Origin: Dactylosporangium vinaceum
GTDB taxonomy: Bacteria; Actinomycetota; Actinomycetes; Mycobacteriales; Micromonosporaceae
Reading direction: 5' to 3'
Assembly (NCBI RefSeq): GCF_019904175.1
Contig: NZ_CP061913.1
Span: 1,798,001-1,862,000 of the forward strand
Length of the DNA: 64,000 bases
Part shown: piece after piece, positions 23,401 through 33,031 of the stretch
Layout: each line of letters begins with the position of its first letter
Numbering within the stretch: position 1 is the first letter of the stretch
Translations under genes and position numbers: made by a program
The notes under the pieces: model-generated
Told to the model about the DNA's origin: nothing
The model's input: the letters and a program-made list of their open reading frames with translations, nothing else
Database searches by the model: none

Positions 23401-24877
23401 GGAGCGGCGGCGCGGGGAGCGGGGAGTGTTCGGCGGGAGTCTCTTCGACGGGGATGCGCCCGAGCTGGTGGCGCAGCCGCTCGAGCTTCGGCGGAACTGG
23501 GACTCCGATCCGGCTGCGCGGTCCATCCGGCGGCGGGATCGAGGGCAGCACGGGGACGGCTCCGAGACGGAGCGCGGCGACGAGGCCCGAGCGCGCGACT
23601 GGCGCGCGGGCGACGGCGGCGAGGCGCGCGACTGGCGCGCCGGCGACGGTGGCGAAGCGCGGGACTGGCGGGCCGGTGAAGGCGAGACGCGCGACTGGCG
23701 GGCCGGCGAAGACGCTGGGGCGCAGGACCGCTGGGCCGGTGACGTAGCCGGAGAGCGGGACTGGCGGGGCGATGCCGGCGGCTCGGCGGCCGGGGACGTC
23801 GGGGGCTTCTCGGGGGCCGGGGTTCCGGTTGCCGGCGGGCGGCCGGCTGATCTCGGCGCGGGCGGGAGCTGGACGAGTCCGGCCGAGCCGGCCGCGGGGC
23901 CCGGGCGCGGATGGGCGGATGCGCCAGGGGTCGCGGATGCCGGTGGGTATCGCGGCTGGGGCGAGGCCGGGGCGGTTCCGGCCGCTCAGGACTGGGACCA
24001 GCGCGGTGGCGAGAGCCCTGCGAGCGGGTCCGGCTGGGGCGATCAGCGTGACGCGGGGCCCGTCGCCGGGCGCGGGCGGGCCGAGGTGTCCGGTGGCGCG
24101 GTCTCCGGCCGGCCGGGCTGGGGTGAGCAGGGCGATGGGGCGCCTGTCGCCGGGAGTGGGCGGGCCGAGGTGCCCGGTGGGCGCGGGGACGGCAGCGGGG
24201 CCGGGTGGGCCGGGTATGCCGACAGTGCGCCTCCGCCGCCGCCCGTGACCGGTGCCGGTGCGGGCTGGGGTCATCACGATGCCGGCGCGCCTGTGGCCGG
24301 GAACGCGCCCGGAGCGCCCGGCTGGGGTGATCGCGGGGACAGCGGCCCGGCGGCCGGGCGTGGGCGGGCTGATCAGCCCGGCACAGCGTCGAGCTGGGGC
24401 CAAGGGGCGGCGGGTCAGGCTCCTGCGGGGCCGGCACCCGCGGCTCAGGGGCCGGCCGGCGCGGCCGAGGACGCCTGGTGGGCGGCGGGCCCGGCCGGTG
24501 GGGGCGGCGACGGTCAGGAGAAGGGCAAGAAGTCCCGGTGGGGGCGCAACAAGGACAAGGATGCCGCGCCGGCCGCTCGGGACGAGAGCGACGACTGGGC
24601 CGCCGAGGCGACGACGCGGTGGGACCGGAGTGCGGCCAAGAGCGACGAGCGGCCCGCTCGCCAGGATGACTGGCGCAACGACGATCGGCGCATCGAGCGG
24701 GAGCCGGCCCGGCGCAACGACGATGCGGCCGGGTGGGGCAACGGTCCGCGGAGCGAGGCGATCCCGGAGCAGCGCAAGCGCGAGATCGGGGCCTTCGAGG
24801 ACCTGGCACCGCTCGAGCTGAATCTGGACGAGGAGCCCAAGGAGAAGACGTCGCGGAGGTTCCTGCGGCGCAAGTAG
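20471..24877 (+). CDS. Very large membrane protein with long repetitive disordered tail
   Basis: A 1,468-residue protein. Residues 1-135 hold a basic start and about three hydrophobic segments. Residues ~150-310 form a folded domain (ARFFALGEGGCTHLVAAGRRVALFLP, RGYLVVAPSRGD) that resembles nuclease-related (NERD-type) domains, though I could not confirm catalytic residues. From ~330 on the sequence is low complexity, rich in Ala, Gly, Asp, Arg, Ser and Trp, with three repeat families: a 13-residue SW..RR.PEPVA repeat, an RDWRAGDGGEA-like repeat, and GWG-D...PVAG-type repeats. The last ~30 residues (FEDLAPLELNLDEEP...RRFLRRK) look conserved and basic. GTG start overlaps the preceding ORF. Function unknown; cell-envelope role is only a guess. 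Confidence 0.8.
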   Translation: MTTTFRRDAPASWVDGVKRSKRVAVRPTGLVAGALLGGAVLAGVGVAGWGITELSILWGVAALVALAGVVVLTLRGFPLFAMLTIVAGAVAWGAATRGRLPDSWFDILGVLGFIGVNLAFVVPLAGSFLSALLLDARRVSRLSIDEAVSGRRWWGKPDDHLPRLKELEAIPSARFFALGEGGCTHLVAAGRRVALFLPTVWPHGEFTMDAAGQVLRGGRLFVPGSEDVDGLAAEVHTWREQLAKVGGSVRGYLVVAPSRGDVSEDLVISVAPGEHLHLVHAHEMVDAAGRWLSEEPYRVDLHVMERLLVLAAGNELPEPLSLPRTFAREADEASAERSTSPTDAAFAAAASAPAASAPSGGVAAGGPPSVLGGVAADAGGTTTAWRPGSGAMRAKLGRLARVGAARADAHEPAAQESDTREPAGRHGTTEHEAAADRPAAGMADSAGAGSSFADAGDGDRREPGAGDRGDAGGRDSGFGSTLGLGRSGGAGGAFGSGEDADLGGPLFDHDDDLGGRARLDRMSDDGAASGSGDGSRSAAESRTGRDGDGRSRFERELDRIDRDSGASARRGSDLGDESLTRPSGERNDHEQAGESSASWEARATRELVGDWDNDSASRIAAWAAEGATDPESRSGVRRSWSPMGGETPGPDDRFQWSSEADDASAQHEAGGWSGSPGSAPSPNTESDRMGAESWNGSSRGGSAPAGESWRDRRAAEPAAESWTDRRQPEPVADSWSQRRAPEPVAESWTDRRQPEPVADSWSQRRAPEPVAESWTDRRQPEPVADSWSQRRTPEPVADSWAEQRAPEPVNGSWTDRRQPEPVADSWSDRRQPEPVAESWSQRRAPEPVADSWRDGRASEHGRASERGRSGDEQRSAVEWPPPAESGARAERPSVEWRSAGEPGPGVPQAGASRASADWRNGAEAGPSERPSVEWRAGSTSGAAERPSVEWRSGASAEGSSAGLSERGAGESDGPSAGERRRGERGVFGGSLFDGDAPELVAQPLELRRNWDSDPAARSIRRRDRGQHGDGSETERGDEARARDWRAGDGGEARDWRAGDGGEARDWRAGEGETRDWRAGEDAGAQDRWAGDVAGERDWRGDAGGSAAGDVGGFSGAGVPVAGGRPADLGAGGSWTSPAEPAAGPGRGWADAPGVADAGGYRGWGEAGAVPAAQDWDQRGGESPASGSGWGDQRDAGPVAGRGRAEVSGGAVSGRPGWGEQGDGAPVAGSGRAEVPGGRGDGSGAGWAGYADSAPPPPPVTGAGAGWGHHDAGAPVAGNAPGAPGWGDRGDSGPAAGRGRADQPGTASSWGQGAAGQAPAGPAPAAQGPAGAAEDAWWAAGPAGGGGDGQEKGKKSRWGRNKDKDAAPAARDESDDWAAEATTRWDRSAAKSDERPARQDDWRNDDRRIEREPARRNDDAAGWGNGPRSEAIPEQRKREIGAFEDLAPLELNLDEEPKEKTSRRFLRRK
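22589..23056 (+). repeat. Twelve tandem 39-bp coding repeats (13 residues each)
   Basis: Inside the large gene, twelve consecutive 39-bp units encode variants of ESWTDRRQPEPVA and DSWSQRRAPEPVA. Units alternate as a 78-bp higher-order repeat; the copies starting at 22628 and 22706 are identical at base level, pointing to recent duplication. Confidence 0.9.
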
Positions 24878-24916
24878 CTTGACTCTCCAGCGACTGGAGA
24901 CATCAGGCTGGTTGGC

Positions 24917-25351
24917 ATGACGATGAACCTGACACCGGATGAGCGGCGGGAACTGTTCGGGGACAGCGACCCCGAACAGTACGCCGGGGAGGCCCAGGAG
25001 CGCTGGGGCGACACCGAGGCGTACAAGCAGTCGGCCCGCCGGACCGCGCAGTACACCAAGGCCGACTGGGAGCGGATCAAGGCGGAGGCGGCGGCGAACA
25101 CCGAGGCGTTCGCGGCGGCGTTCACCGGCCAGGTCCCGGCCGAGGACGCGGCGGCGATGGACCTCGCCGAGGCGCACCGGCAGCACATCGGGCGGTGGTT
25201 CTACGACTGCCCGGTCGAGATGCACCTGGGGCTGGGCGAGATGTACGTCGCCGATCCGCGATTCACGGCGAACTATGACACGGACCATCCCGGACTGGCG
25301 CAGTACATCCGGGATGCGATCCGGGCCAACGCGGCTCGCCAGCGCGCATAA
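24917..25351 (+). CDS. Stand-alone TipAS-like antibiotic-binding domain protein
   Basis: A 144-residue all-helical protein matching the C-terminal effector-binding domain of TipA: LTPDERRELFG, QERWGDTEAYKQSARRTAQYTKADW, HRQHIGRWFYDCPVEMHLGLGEMYVADPRFTANYD. In TipAL this domain follows a MerR helix-turn-helix and traps thiopeptide antibiotics. Here there is no DNA-binding part, as in the short TipAS form, so it may act as a drug-sequestering protein or have other ligands (inference). ATG at 24917; a second ATG lies two codons later. A strong hairpin follows in the 94-nt gap before the convergent ilvC. Confidence 0.85.
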   Translation: MTMNLTPDERRELFGDSDPEQYAGEAQERWGDTEAYKQSARRTAQYTKADWERIKAEAAANTEAFAAAFTGQVPAEDAAAMDLAEAHRQHIGRWFYDCPVEMHLGLGEMYVADPRFTANYDTDHPGLAQYIRDAIRANAARQRA

Positions 25352-25403
25352 GGGCCCGCCAAGGGCCGGACCCCGGCCCGAGACGCACGACCTGGGCAAA
25401 AAG

Positions 25404-25434
25404 AAAGGCCCCCCTTGCCACAAGGGGGGCCTTT
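25404..25434. terminator. Bidirectional terminator between TipAS-like gene and ilvC
   Basis: Perfect 14-bp stem (AAAGGCCCCCCTTG with its complement, 25404-25417 and 25421-25434), three-base loop, A-rich on the left and T-rich on the right so it can act for both converging genes. Confidence 0.88.
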
Positions 25435-25445
25435 CCCACGTGCAA

Positions 25446-26513
<1,068 letters not shown>

Positions 26514-26566
26514 CTACCCGACCACGCGGTCGAACGGCCGGGTGGCCAGACGGCCGAGCGACAAGC

Positions 26567-27085
26567 TCAGGCGGCGGCGCGCAGCGCCGGGCCCGTCGTG
26601 ATCGAGCGGGAGCCGCGGCCGATGGCCACGACGCCGGACTGGACCATCTCCTTGATACCGAACGGCTCCAGGTCACGAAGCAGCGCGTCCAGCTTTTCCG
26701 ACGTGCCGGTCGCCTCGATGGTGAGGGCGTCCGCGGCGACGTCGACCACGCGGGCCCGGAACAGGTTCACGGTCTCGAGGACCTGCGAGCGCACCGGGCG
26801 TTCCGCGCGCACCTTCACCAGCAGCAGCTCGCGCTGCACGCTGGCGGTGGTGTCGAGTTCGACGATCTTCAGGACCTGCACGAGCTTGTTGAGCTGCTTG
26901 GTGACCTGTTCCAGCGGTGATTCGTCCGCGTTGACCACGATCGTCATCCGGGAGACCTCGGGGTGCTCGGTCTCGCCGACGGCCAGGGAGTCGATGTTGA
27001 ACCCGCGCCGGGCGAAGAGCCCGGCGACGCGGGCCAGTATTCCGGGCTTGTTCTCCACCAGGACGGAGAGCGTGTGCTTGGCCAT
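26567..27085 (-). CDS. ilvN: Acetolactate synthase small (regulatory) subunit
   Basis: A 172-residue protein with an N-terminal ACT domain (HTLSVLVENKPGILARVAGLFARRGFNIDSLAVG) and the C-terminal ALS_ss_C domain (ELLLVKV...LEPFGIKEMVQSGVVAIGRG). It binds IlvB, raises its activity and confers valine feedback inhibition. It begins 13 nt after the ilvB stop and is clearly in the same operon. Confidence 0.96.
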   Translation of the reverse strand: MAKHTLSVLVENKPGILARVAGLFARRGFNIDSLAVGETEHPEVSRMTIVVNADESPLEQVTKQLNKLVQVLKIVELDTTASVQRELLLVKVRAERPVRSQVLETVNLFRARVVDVAADALTIEATGTSEKLDALLRDLEPFGIKEMVQSGVVAIGRGSRSITTGPALRAAA

Positions 27086-27098
27086 GGTTCGCAGTCTC

Positions 27099-28937
27099 CT
27101 ACACGTCGTCCTGGTCGAACGCGGGACGGACGCCCCGCGCGAAGAGAATCTCGTCGTTGCTGGTGCCGGCCGGGACCATGGGCCACACCATGGCGTCCTT
27201 GCCGACCACGAAGTCGATGACCACGGGCTGGTCGGTGACCTTCATCGCCGCCTCGATGGTGGCGTCGACGTCCTGCTTCGTCTCACAGCGCAGCCCCACG
27301 CAGCCGAGCGCGTCGGCCAGCTTCACGAAGTCCGGGATGCGGTGCTTGTGGGTGCCGAGCTCGGTGTTGGAGTACCGCTGGTCGTAGAACAGCGTCTGCC
27401 ACTGCCGGACCATGCCCAGGTTGCCGTTGTTGATGACGGCCACCTTGATCGGGATGCCCTCCAGGGCGCAGGTGGCGAGCTCCTGGTTGGTCATCTGGAA
27501 GCAGCCGTCGCCGTCGATCGCCCAGACCACCTTGTCGGGCCGGCCCACCTTGGCGCCCATCGCGGCGGGGACGGCGTAGCCCATGGTGCCCAGGCCGCCG
27601 GAGTTGAGCCAGGTGGCCGGGTGCTCGTACTTGACGAACTGGGCCGCCCACATCTGGTGCTGCCCGACGCCGGCCGTGTAGATGGCGTCCGGGCCGACGA
27701 TGGCGCCGATGCGCTCGATCACGTACTGCGGGGCCAGCGTGCCGTCGGACGGCTCCTCGTAGCCGAGGGGGTACCGGCCGCGGATGTCGTCGAGGGTCGC
27801 CCACCAGTCCTTGAGGACCGGCTTGTGGCCGGCCTGGTGCTCGGCCGTGACGGCCGCGATGAGCTCCTCGATGACGTGCTTGGCGTCGCCGACGATCGGG
27901 ACGTCGGCGGTGCGGTTCTTGCCGATCTCGGCCGGGTCGATGTCGGCGTGGATGACCGCCGCGTTCGGCGCGAACGTCGACAGTTCGCCGGTCACCCGGT
28001 CGTCGAAGCGGGCCCCGAGGGTGATGAGCAGGTCGGACTTCTGCAGCGCGTAGACCGCGCCCACCGTGCCGTGCATGCCGGGCATGCCCATGTGCTGCGG
28101 GTGGGAGTCGGGGAACGCGCCGCGGGCCATCAGCGTGGTGACGACCGGGGCGCCGGTCAGCTCGGCCAGCTTCAGCAGCACCTCGGAGGCGTGGGCCTTG
28201 ATGACGCCGCCGCCGACGTAGAGGACCGGGCGCTTGGCCCCGGCGATCAGGCGGGCCGCCTCGCGGATCTGCTTGCCGTGCGGGTGCAGCGTCGGGTGGT
28301 AGCCGGGCAGCTCCATCGTCGGCGGCCACTTGAACGTCGTCTGCTTCTGCAGCACGTCCTTGGGGATGTCGACGAGGACGGGCCCGGGGCGGCCGGTGCC
28401 GGCCAGGTGGAACGCCTCGGCGAGCACCCGGGGCAGCTCCTCGCCCGACTGGACCAGGTAGTTGTGCTTGGTGATCGGCAGCGTGATGCCCGCGATGTCC
28501 GCCTCCTGGAAGGCGTCGGTGCCGATGGAGGCGGAGGCGACCTGGCCGGTGATGGCGACCATCGCGACCGAGTCCATATAGGCGTCGGCGATCGGGGTGA
28601 CCAGGTTCGTCGCGCCCGGGCCGGACGTGGCCATGCACACGCCGACCTTGCCGGTGGCCTGCGCGTAGCCGGTGGCGGCGTGGCCGGCCCCCTGCTCGTG
28701 GCGGACCAGGATGTGCCGGACCGCCTCGGAGTCGAACAGCGGGTCGTAGGCGGGGAGGATCGCGCCGCCGGGGATCCCGAAGACGACGTCGGCGCCGAGC
28801 GCCTCGAGCGAGCGGACGAGTACCTGCGCGCCGGTGAGCAGCTCCGTCGCGGCCGCGGGCGCGGCCTTCTTCGGGTCGGCCGCCGGCGGTGTGGGATGCG
28901 CTCGGTGGGCGAGGACTTCTGGCGTGGGTCTCGTCAT
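27099..28937 (-). CDS. ilvB: Acetolactate synthase large (catalytic) subunit
   Basis: A 612-residue thiamine diphosphate enzyme that condenses pyruvate with pyruvate or 2-oxobutanoate, the first common step of branched-chain amino acid synthesis. Visible motifs are [14 protein letters not shown], the catalytic Glu region [15 protein letters not shown], the FAD region and the ThDP-Mg motif [29 protein letters not shown]. The ATG at 28937 (MTRPTPEVL) is preferred; an upstream in-frame ATG at 28973 lies in the leader just after the attenuator. Expression is probably controlled by the leader peptide and terminator described separately. Confidence 0.96.
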   Translation of the reverse strand: MTRPTPEVLAHRAHPTPPAADPKKAAPAAATELLTGAQVLVRSLEALGADVVFGIPGGAILPAYDPLFDSEAVRHILVRHEQGAGHAATGYAQATGKVGVCMATSGPGATNLVTPIADAYMDSVAMVAITGQVASASIGTDAFQEADIAGITLPITKHNYLVQSGEELPRVLAEAFHLAGTGRPGPVLVDIPKDVLQKQTTFKWPPTMELPGYHPTLHPHGKQIREAARLIAGAKRPVLYVGGGVIKAHASEVLLKLAELTGAPVVTTLMARGAFPDSHPQHMGMPGMHGTVGAVYALQKSDLLITLGARFDDRVTGELSTFAPNAAVIHADIDPAEIGKNRTADVPIVGDAKHVIEELIAAVTAEHQAGHKPVLKDWWATLDDIRGRYPLGYEEPSDGTLAPQYVIERIGAIVGPDAIYTAGVGQHQMWAAQFVKYEHPATWLNSGGLGTMGYAVPAAMGAKVGRPDKVVWAIDGDGCFQMTNQELATCALEGIPIKVAVINNGNLGMVRQWQTLFYDQRYSNTELGTHKHRIPDFVKLADALGCVGLRCETKQDVDATIEAAMKVTDQPVVIDFVVGKDAMVWPMVPAGTSNDEILFARGVRPAFDQDDV

Positions 28938-28987
28938 CGCAGTACGCACTTTCGCTCGAAGGTGTCGGGGCAAAGACTCCGGACATG

Positions 28988-29048
28988 AAAAAACCCCACG
29001 TGCTCGGCACGGGGGGCTAGCGCGCTGACGGCGGGCGTCGGCGCGCTA
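28988..29048 (-). terminator. ilvB transcription attenuator
   Basis: Reading on the minus strand, a first hairpin (29048-29018; outer arms TAGCGCGC/GCGCGCTA plus an inner TGACG/CGTCG part) includes the stop codon of the ilv leader peptide. It is followed at once by a G/C hairpin (29016-28994, arms CCCC-CGTGC and GCACG-T-GGGG) and six U residues, a canonical intrinsic terminator 50 nt before ilvB. Ribosome stalling in the leader would alter folding and permit readthrough (known mechanism for ilvB in actinobacteria; here inferred from layout). Confidence 0.82.
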
Positions 29049-29099
29049 GATGATAAGTACTCGGAGCGACCTCGACGACATGTGCCCACTTTGGCGCAT
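29046..29099 (-). CDS. ilvB leader peptide
   Basis: A 17-residue ORF, MRQSGHMSSRSLRVLII, whose last four codons are Val-Leu-Ile-Ile, precisely the amino acids made by the downstream operon. It lies between a good promoter and the attenuator hairpins, and its stop codon is buried in the first hairpin. This is the expected arrangement for attenuation by charged branched-chain tRNA levels. The ATG at 29099 has almost no 5' leader and may be used leaderless. Confidence 0.8.
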   Translation of the reverse strand: MRQSGHMSSRSLRVLII

Positions 29100-29114
29100 C
29101 TCATGGCCTGAGTC

Positions 29115-29143
29115 AACCTATCCCAGCATGCGGAACGTGTCAG
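29115..29143 (-). promoter_or_regulatory. Predicted ilvB promoter
   Basis: On the minus strand: -35 CTGACA (29143-29138), a 17-base spacer and -10 TAGGTT (29120-29115), giving a start near 29108 and roughly nine untranslated bases before the leader ATG. It lies within the ilvB-ilvD divergent gap and its -35 overlaps the region just before ilvD. Confidence 0.65.
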
Positions 29144-29153
29144 ACTCGCAGGT

Positions 29154-31007
29154 ATGCCCGAGCTGCGGTCCAAGACCTCTACATCTGGTCGCAACATGGC
29201 CGGCGCACGCGCCCTGTGGCGCGCCACCGGCATGACCGACTCCGACTTCGGTAAGCCGATCGTCGCCATCGCCAACAGTTTCACGCAGTTCGTGCCGGGC
29301 CATGTCCACCTCCGCAACCTCGGCATGATCGTCGCCGACACGGTTGCCGAGGCGGGTGGGGTCGCCAAGGAGTTCAACACCATCGCCGTCGACGACGGCA
29401 TCGCGATGGGCCACGGCGGGATGCTGTACTCGCTGCCCAGCCGCGAGCTCATCGCCGACGCCGTCGAGTACATGGTGCAGGCCCACTGCGCCGATGCCCT
29501 CGTGTGCATCTCCAACTGCGACAAGATCACGCCCGGCATGCTGCTCGCCGCCCTCCGCCTCAACATCCCTACCGTCTTCGTCTCCGGCGGCCCCATGGAA
29601 GCCGGCAAGACGGTCGCCATCGAGGGCGTCGTCCACGACAAGGACGCCAAGCTCGACCTCATCGACGCGATGATCGCCTCCGCCAACGAGGCCGTCACCG
29701 ACGAGCAGCTCGGCCAGATCGAGCGCTCCGCCTGCCCGACGTGCGGCTCGTGCTCCGGCATGTTCACCGCCAACTCGATGAACTGCCTCACCGAGGCGAT
29801 CGGCCTGGCCCTGCCCGGCAACGGCTCGACGCTTGCCACCCACGCCGCCCGCAAGGCGCTGTTCGAGCGGGCCGGGTCGCTGATCGTCGAGCTGGCCAAG
29901 CGGTACTACTTCGAGGACGACGCCTCCGTGCTGCCCCGGGCGATCGCGTCCCGGCCCGCGTTCGAGAACGCGGTGGCGCTCGACGTGGCGATGGGCGGCT
30001 CCACCAACACGGTGCTGCACCTGCTCGCGGCCGCGCGCGAGGCCGAGCTCGACTTCTCGGTGGCGGACATGGACGAGATCTCGCGCCGGGTGCCGTGCCT
30101 GGCCAAGGTCGCGCCGAACACGCAGAAGTACCACATGGAGGACGTGCACCGGGCCGGCGGCATTCCCGCCATCCTGGGCGAGCTGTCCCGCGGGGGGCTG
30201 CTGCACGAGACCGTGTGGTCCGTCCACTCGCCCTCCCTGGAGACCTGGCTCGACAAATGGGACATTCGCGGCGAGAACCCCGCGCCCGAAGCGATCGAGC
30301 TCTTCCACGCCGCCCCCGGGGGTGTGCGCACCACGGAGCCGTTCTCCACGCAGAACCGCTGGAGCTCGCTTGACACCGACGGTGCCGACGGCTGCATCCG
30401 CTCCGTCGAGCACGCCTACACCAAGGACGGCGGCCTGGCCATCCTCTTCGGCAACCTCGCGCCCGACGGCGCCGTGGTGAAGACGGCCGGCGTCCCCGAG
30501 GAGAACCTGACCTTCTCCGGCTCGGCCCGCGTCTTCGAGTCCCAGGAGTCCGCCGTCGACGGCATCCTGGCCAAGGAGGTCGTCGCCGGTGACGTCGTGG
30601 TGATCCGGTACGAGGGGCCGAAGGGCGGGCCCGGCATGCAGGAGATGCTGTACCCGACGAGCTTCCTCAAGGGCCGCGGCCTCGGCCGGGCCTGCGCGCT
30701 CATCACCGACGGCCGCTTCTCCGGGGGTACCTCCGGCCTGTCGATCGGCCACATCAGCCCGGAGGCGGCCGGCGGCGGGCTCATCGCGCTCGTGCAGACC
30801 GGCGATCGGATCGACATCGACATCCCGAACCGCTCGATCCAGCTCGTCGTGCCCGACGAGGAGCTGGCCGCCCGCAGGATCGCCCAGGAGAAGCGGGAAC
30901 GCCCGTACACCCCGCAGGACCGGGAGCGGCCCGTCTCGGCGGCGCTGCGGGCCTACGCGTCGATGGCGACCTCGGCCAGTGACGGTGCTTACCGCCGGGT
31001 GCCGTAA
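29154..31007 (+). CDS. ilvD: Dihydroxy-acid dehydratase
   Basis: A 617-residue iron-sulfur enzyme that dehydrates the IlvC product to the 2-oxoacid, shared by valine, isoleucine and pantothenate routes. The cluster cysteines are in [14 protein letters not shown] and [22 protein letters not shown], with the C-terminal [20 protein letters not shown] motif. It is divergent from ilvB. The ribosome site is weak and a CAGACT element lies 7 nt upstream of the ATG, so a leaderless or near-leaderless transcript is possible. The 12-nt stop-to-riboswitch gap shows that glyA has its own control. Confidence 0.96.
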   Translation: MPELRSKTSTSGRNMAGARALWRATGMTDSDFGKPIVAIANSFTQFVPGHVHLRNLGMIVADTVAEAGGVAKEFNTIAVDDGIAMGHGGMLYSLPSRELIADAVEYMVQAHCADALVCISNCDKITPGMLLAALRLNIPTVFVSGGPMEAGKTVAIEGVVHDKDAKLDLIDAMIASANEAVTDEQLGQIERSACPTCGSCSGMFTANSMNCLTEAIGLALPGNGSTLATHAARKALFERAGSLIVELAKRYYFEDDASVLPRAIASRPAFENAVALDVAMGGSTNTVLHLLAAAREAELDFSVADMDEISRRVPCLAKVAPNTQKYHMEDVHRAGGIPAILGELSRGGLLHETVWSVHSPSLETWLDKWDIRGENPAPEAIELFHAAPGGVRTTEPFSTQNRWSSLDTDGADGCIRSVEHAYTKDGGLAILFGNLAPDGAVVKTAGVPEENLTFSGSARVFESQESAVDGILAKEVVAGDVVVIRYEGPKGGPGMQEMLYPTSFLKGRGLGRACALITDGRFSGGTSGLSIGHISPEAAGGGLIALVQTGDRIDIDIPNRSIQLVVPDEELAARRIAQEKRERPYTPQDRERPVSAALRAYASMATSASDGAYRRVP

Positions 31008-31019
31008 ATACCGCTAGGA

Positions 31020-31110
31020 TGTGCGTCAGTCACGCGACTGGCGCACATCAAGGTGGAGTCAACCACCGGGGAGCTTCCGCGATCGTGGCACCGCGCGCCT
31101 GGGTGCCATC
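31020..31110 (+). promoter_or_regulatory. ZTP (pfl) riboswitch upstream of glyA
   Basis: The leader of glyA carries the two conserved halves of the pfl motif. The first has GACTGGCG...ACCACCGGGGAGC (31036-31074), closed by GGTGG/CCACC pairing. After a short linker comes the second half, a hairpin with arms GGCACC/GGTGCC (31087-31092, 31102-31107) whose loop reads GCGCGCCTG, matching the CGCCUGGG consensus. ZTP riboswitches sense the purine/folate alarmone ZTP and turn on one-carbon genes such as glyA. The glyA ribosome site GAGGAGG lies 6-12 nt beyond, so control may be translational or by termination; no clear terminator is visible. Confidence 0.82.
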
Positions 31111-31125
31111 GCAGAGGAGGCCCCT

Positions 31126-32346
<1,221 letters not shown>

Positions 32347-32357
32347 CGATCGTCGCG

Positions 32358-32397
32358 AACGGCCCCGGCGGGCAGGGAGTTCCGCGCCGGGGCCGTT
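32358..32397. terminator. Terminator after glyA
   Basis: Perfect 13-bp stem (32358-32370 with 32385-32397; arm AACGGCCCCGGCG) with a 14-base loop, followed by CTGTCTT. It lies between glyA and the convergent acidic-protein gene and may serve both. Confidence 0.8.
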
Positions 32398-32414
32398 CTG
32401 TCTTCGGGGCGCGG

Positions 32415-32792
32415 TCAGTAGCGGGCGTAGTCCTTGCCGTCGCCCTCGTACGCCTGCTCGCCTGCATACGCCTTGTCCTCACCGGCGTGGTCCTTGGCGT
32501 CCTCGTCGTAAGCCGGCTTGTCGTCACCCGCGTACGCCTTGTCGTCGCCCTCGTAGCCCCGGTCGCCCTCGTCGTGCCTGTCCTCGTGGCCCTCATAGCC
32601 CTTGACCTGGTCCTCGATGCGCTCGATGGCGTCGTGGACCCGGTCCTGGATGTCCTCGTGGCCGTACGCCTGCCGAGCGTGGTCGTCGTAGGCGTTCTCA
32701 TGGCCGTGCTGCTCGTAGGTGTCGTGGCCGTGGTCGTCGTGGGTGTCGTCGTGACCGGCCGCGTAGCCGCCGTCCTCGTAGTCGTCGCTCAT
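32415..32792 (-). CDS. Acidic Asp/Glu/His/Tyr-rich repetitive protein
   Basis: A 125-residue protein of unknown function, strongly acidic and rich in Asp, Glu, His, Tyr and Gly. The N-terminal half repeats HDD and HG-type units (DDTHDDHGHDTYEQHGHEN); a short helical stretch (IQDRVHDAIERIEDQVKGYEG) is followed by repeats such as GDDKAYAGDDK. G/C at almost every third codon position on this strand supports real coding, whereas the opposite frame gives only Val/Leu strings. The His/Asp/Glu content suggests divalent metal binding (inference). Start ATG 32792; a GTG at 32804 is an alternative. Confidence 0.65.
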   Translation of the reverse strand: MSDDYEDGGYAAGHDDTHDDHGHDTYEQHGHENAYDDHARQAYGHEDIQDRVHDAIERIEDQVKGYEGHEDRHDEGDRGYEGDDKAYAGDDKPAYDEDAKDHAGEDKAYAGEQAYEGDGKDYARY

Positions 32793-33031
32793 GGCCGAAG
32801 ACACGGGGCAGGCCCGGCCCCGGGTTCAGGACGAACCGGTCAGGAGTGCGACAGATCTATCCGGTCTGTGATCGCGCTCACGCAAATGAGTCACAAGGCG
32901 GTCGATCGGCGGGCCTACCATCGCCTGAAGAGGCCGTCCGCCCGGCCCCGTCGCGGTTCCCCCAGTGCGTGGCGGGCAATGTCGCGCGCCCCGCGAACCG
33001 ACGCCAACCGAAGCCTGGAAGTCGAGGTCCC

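Noticed and set aside
22278..24809. 843-codon minus-strand ORF opposite the large repeat protein
   Set aside because: Pro/Arg/Ala strings arising from the complement of the repeat-rich gene; no recognisable domain, and the plus strand continues a conserved membrane head.
29118..30752. 544-codon minus-strand ORF opposite ilvD
   Set aside because: Antisense shadow of ilvD; no family sequence and atypical amino acid use.
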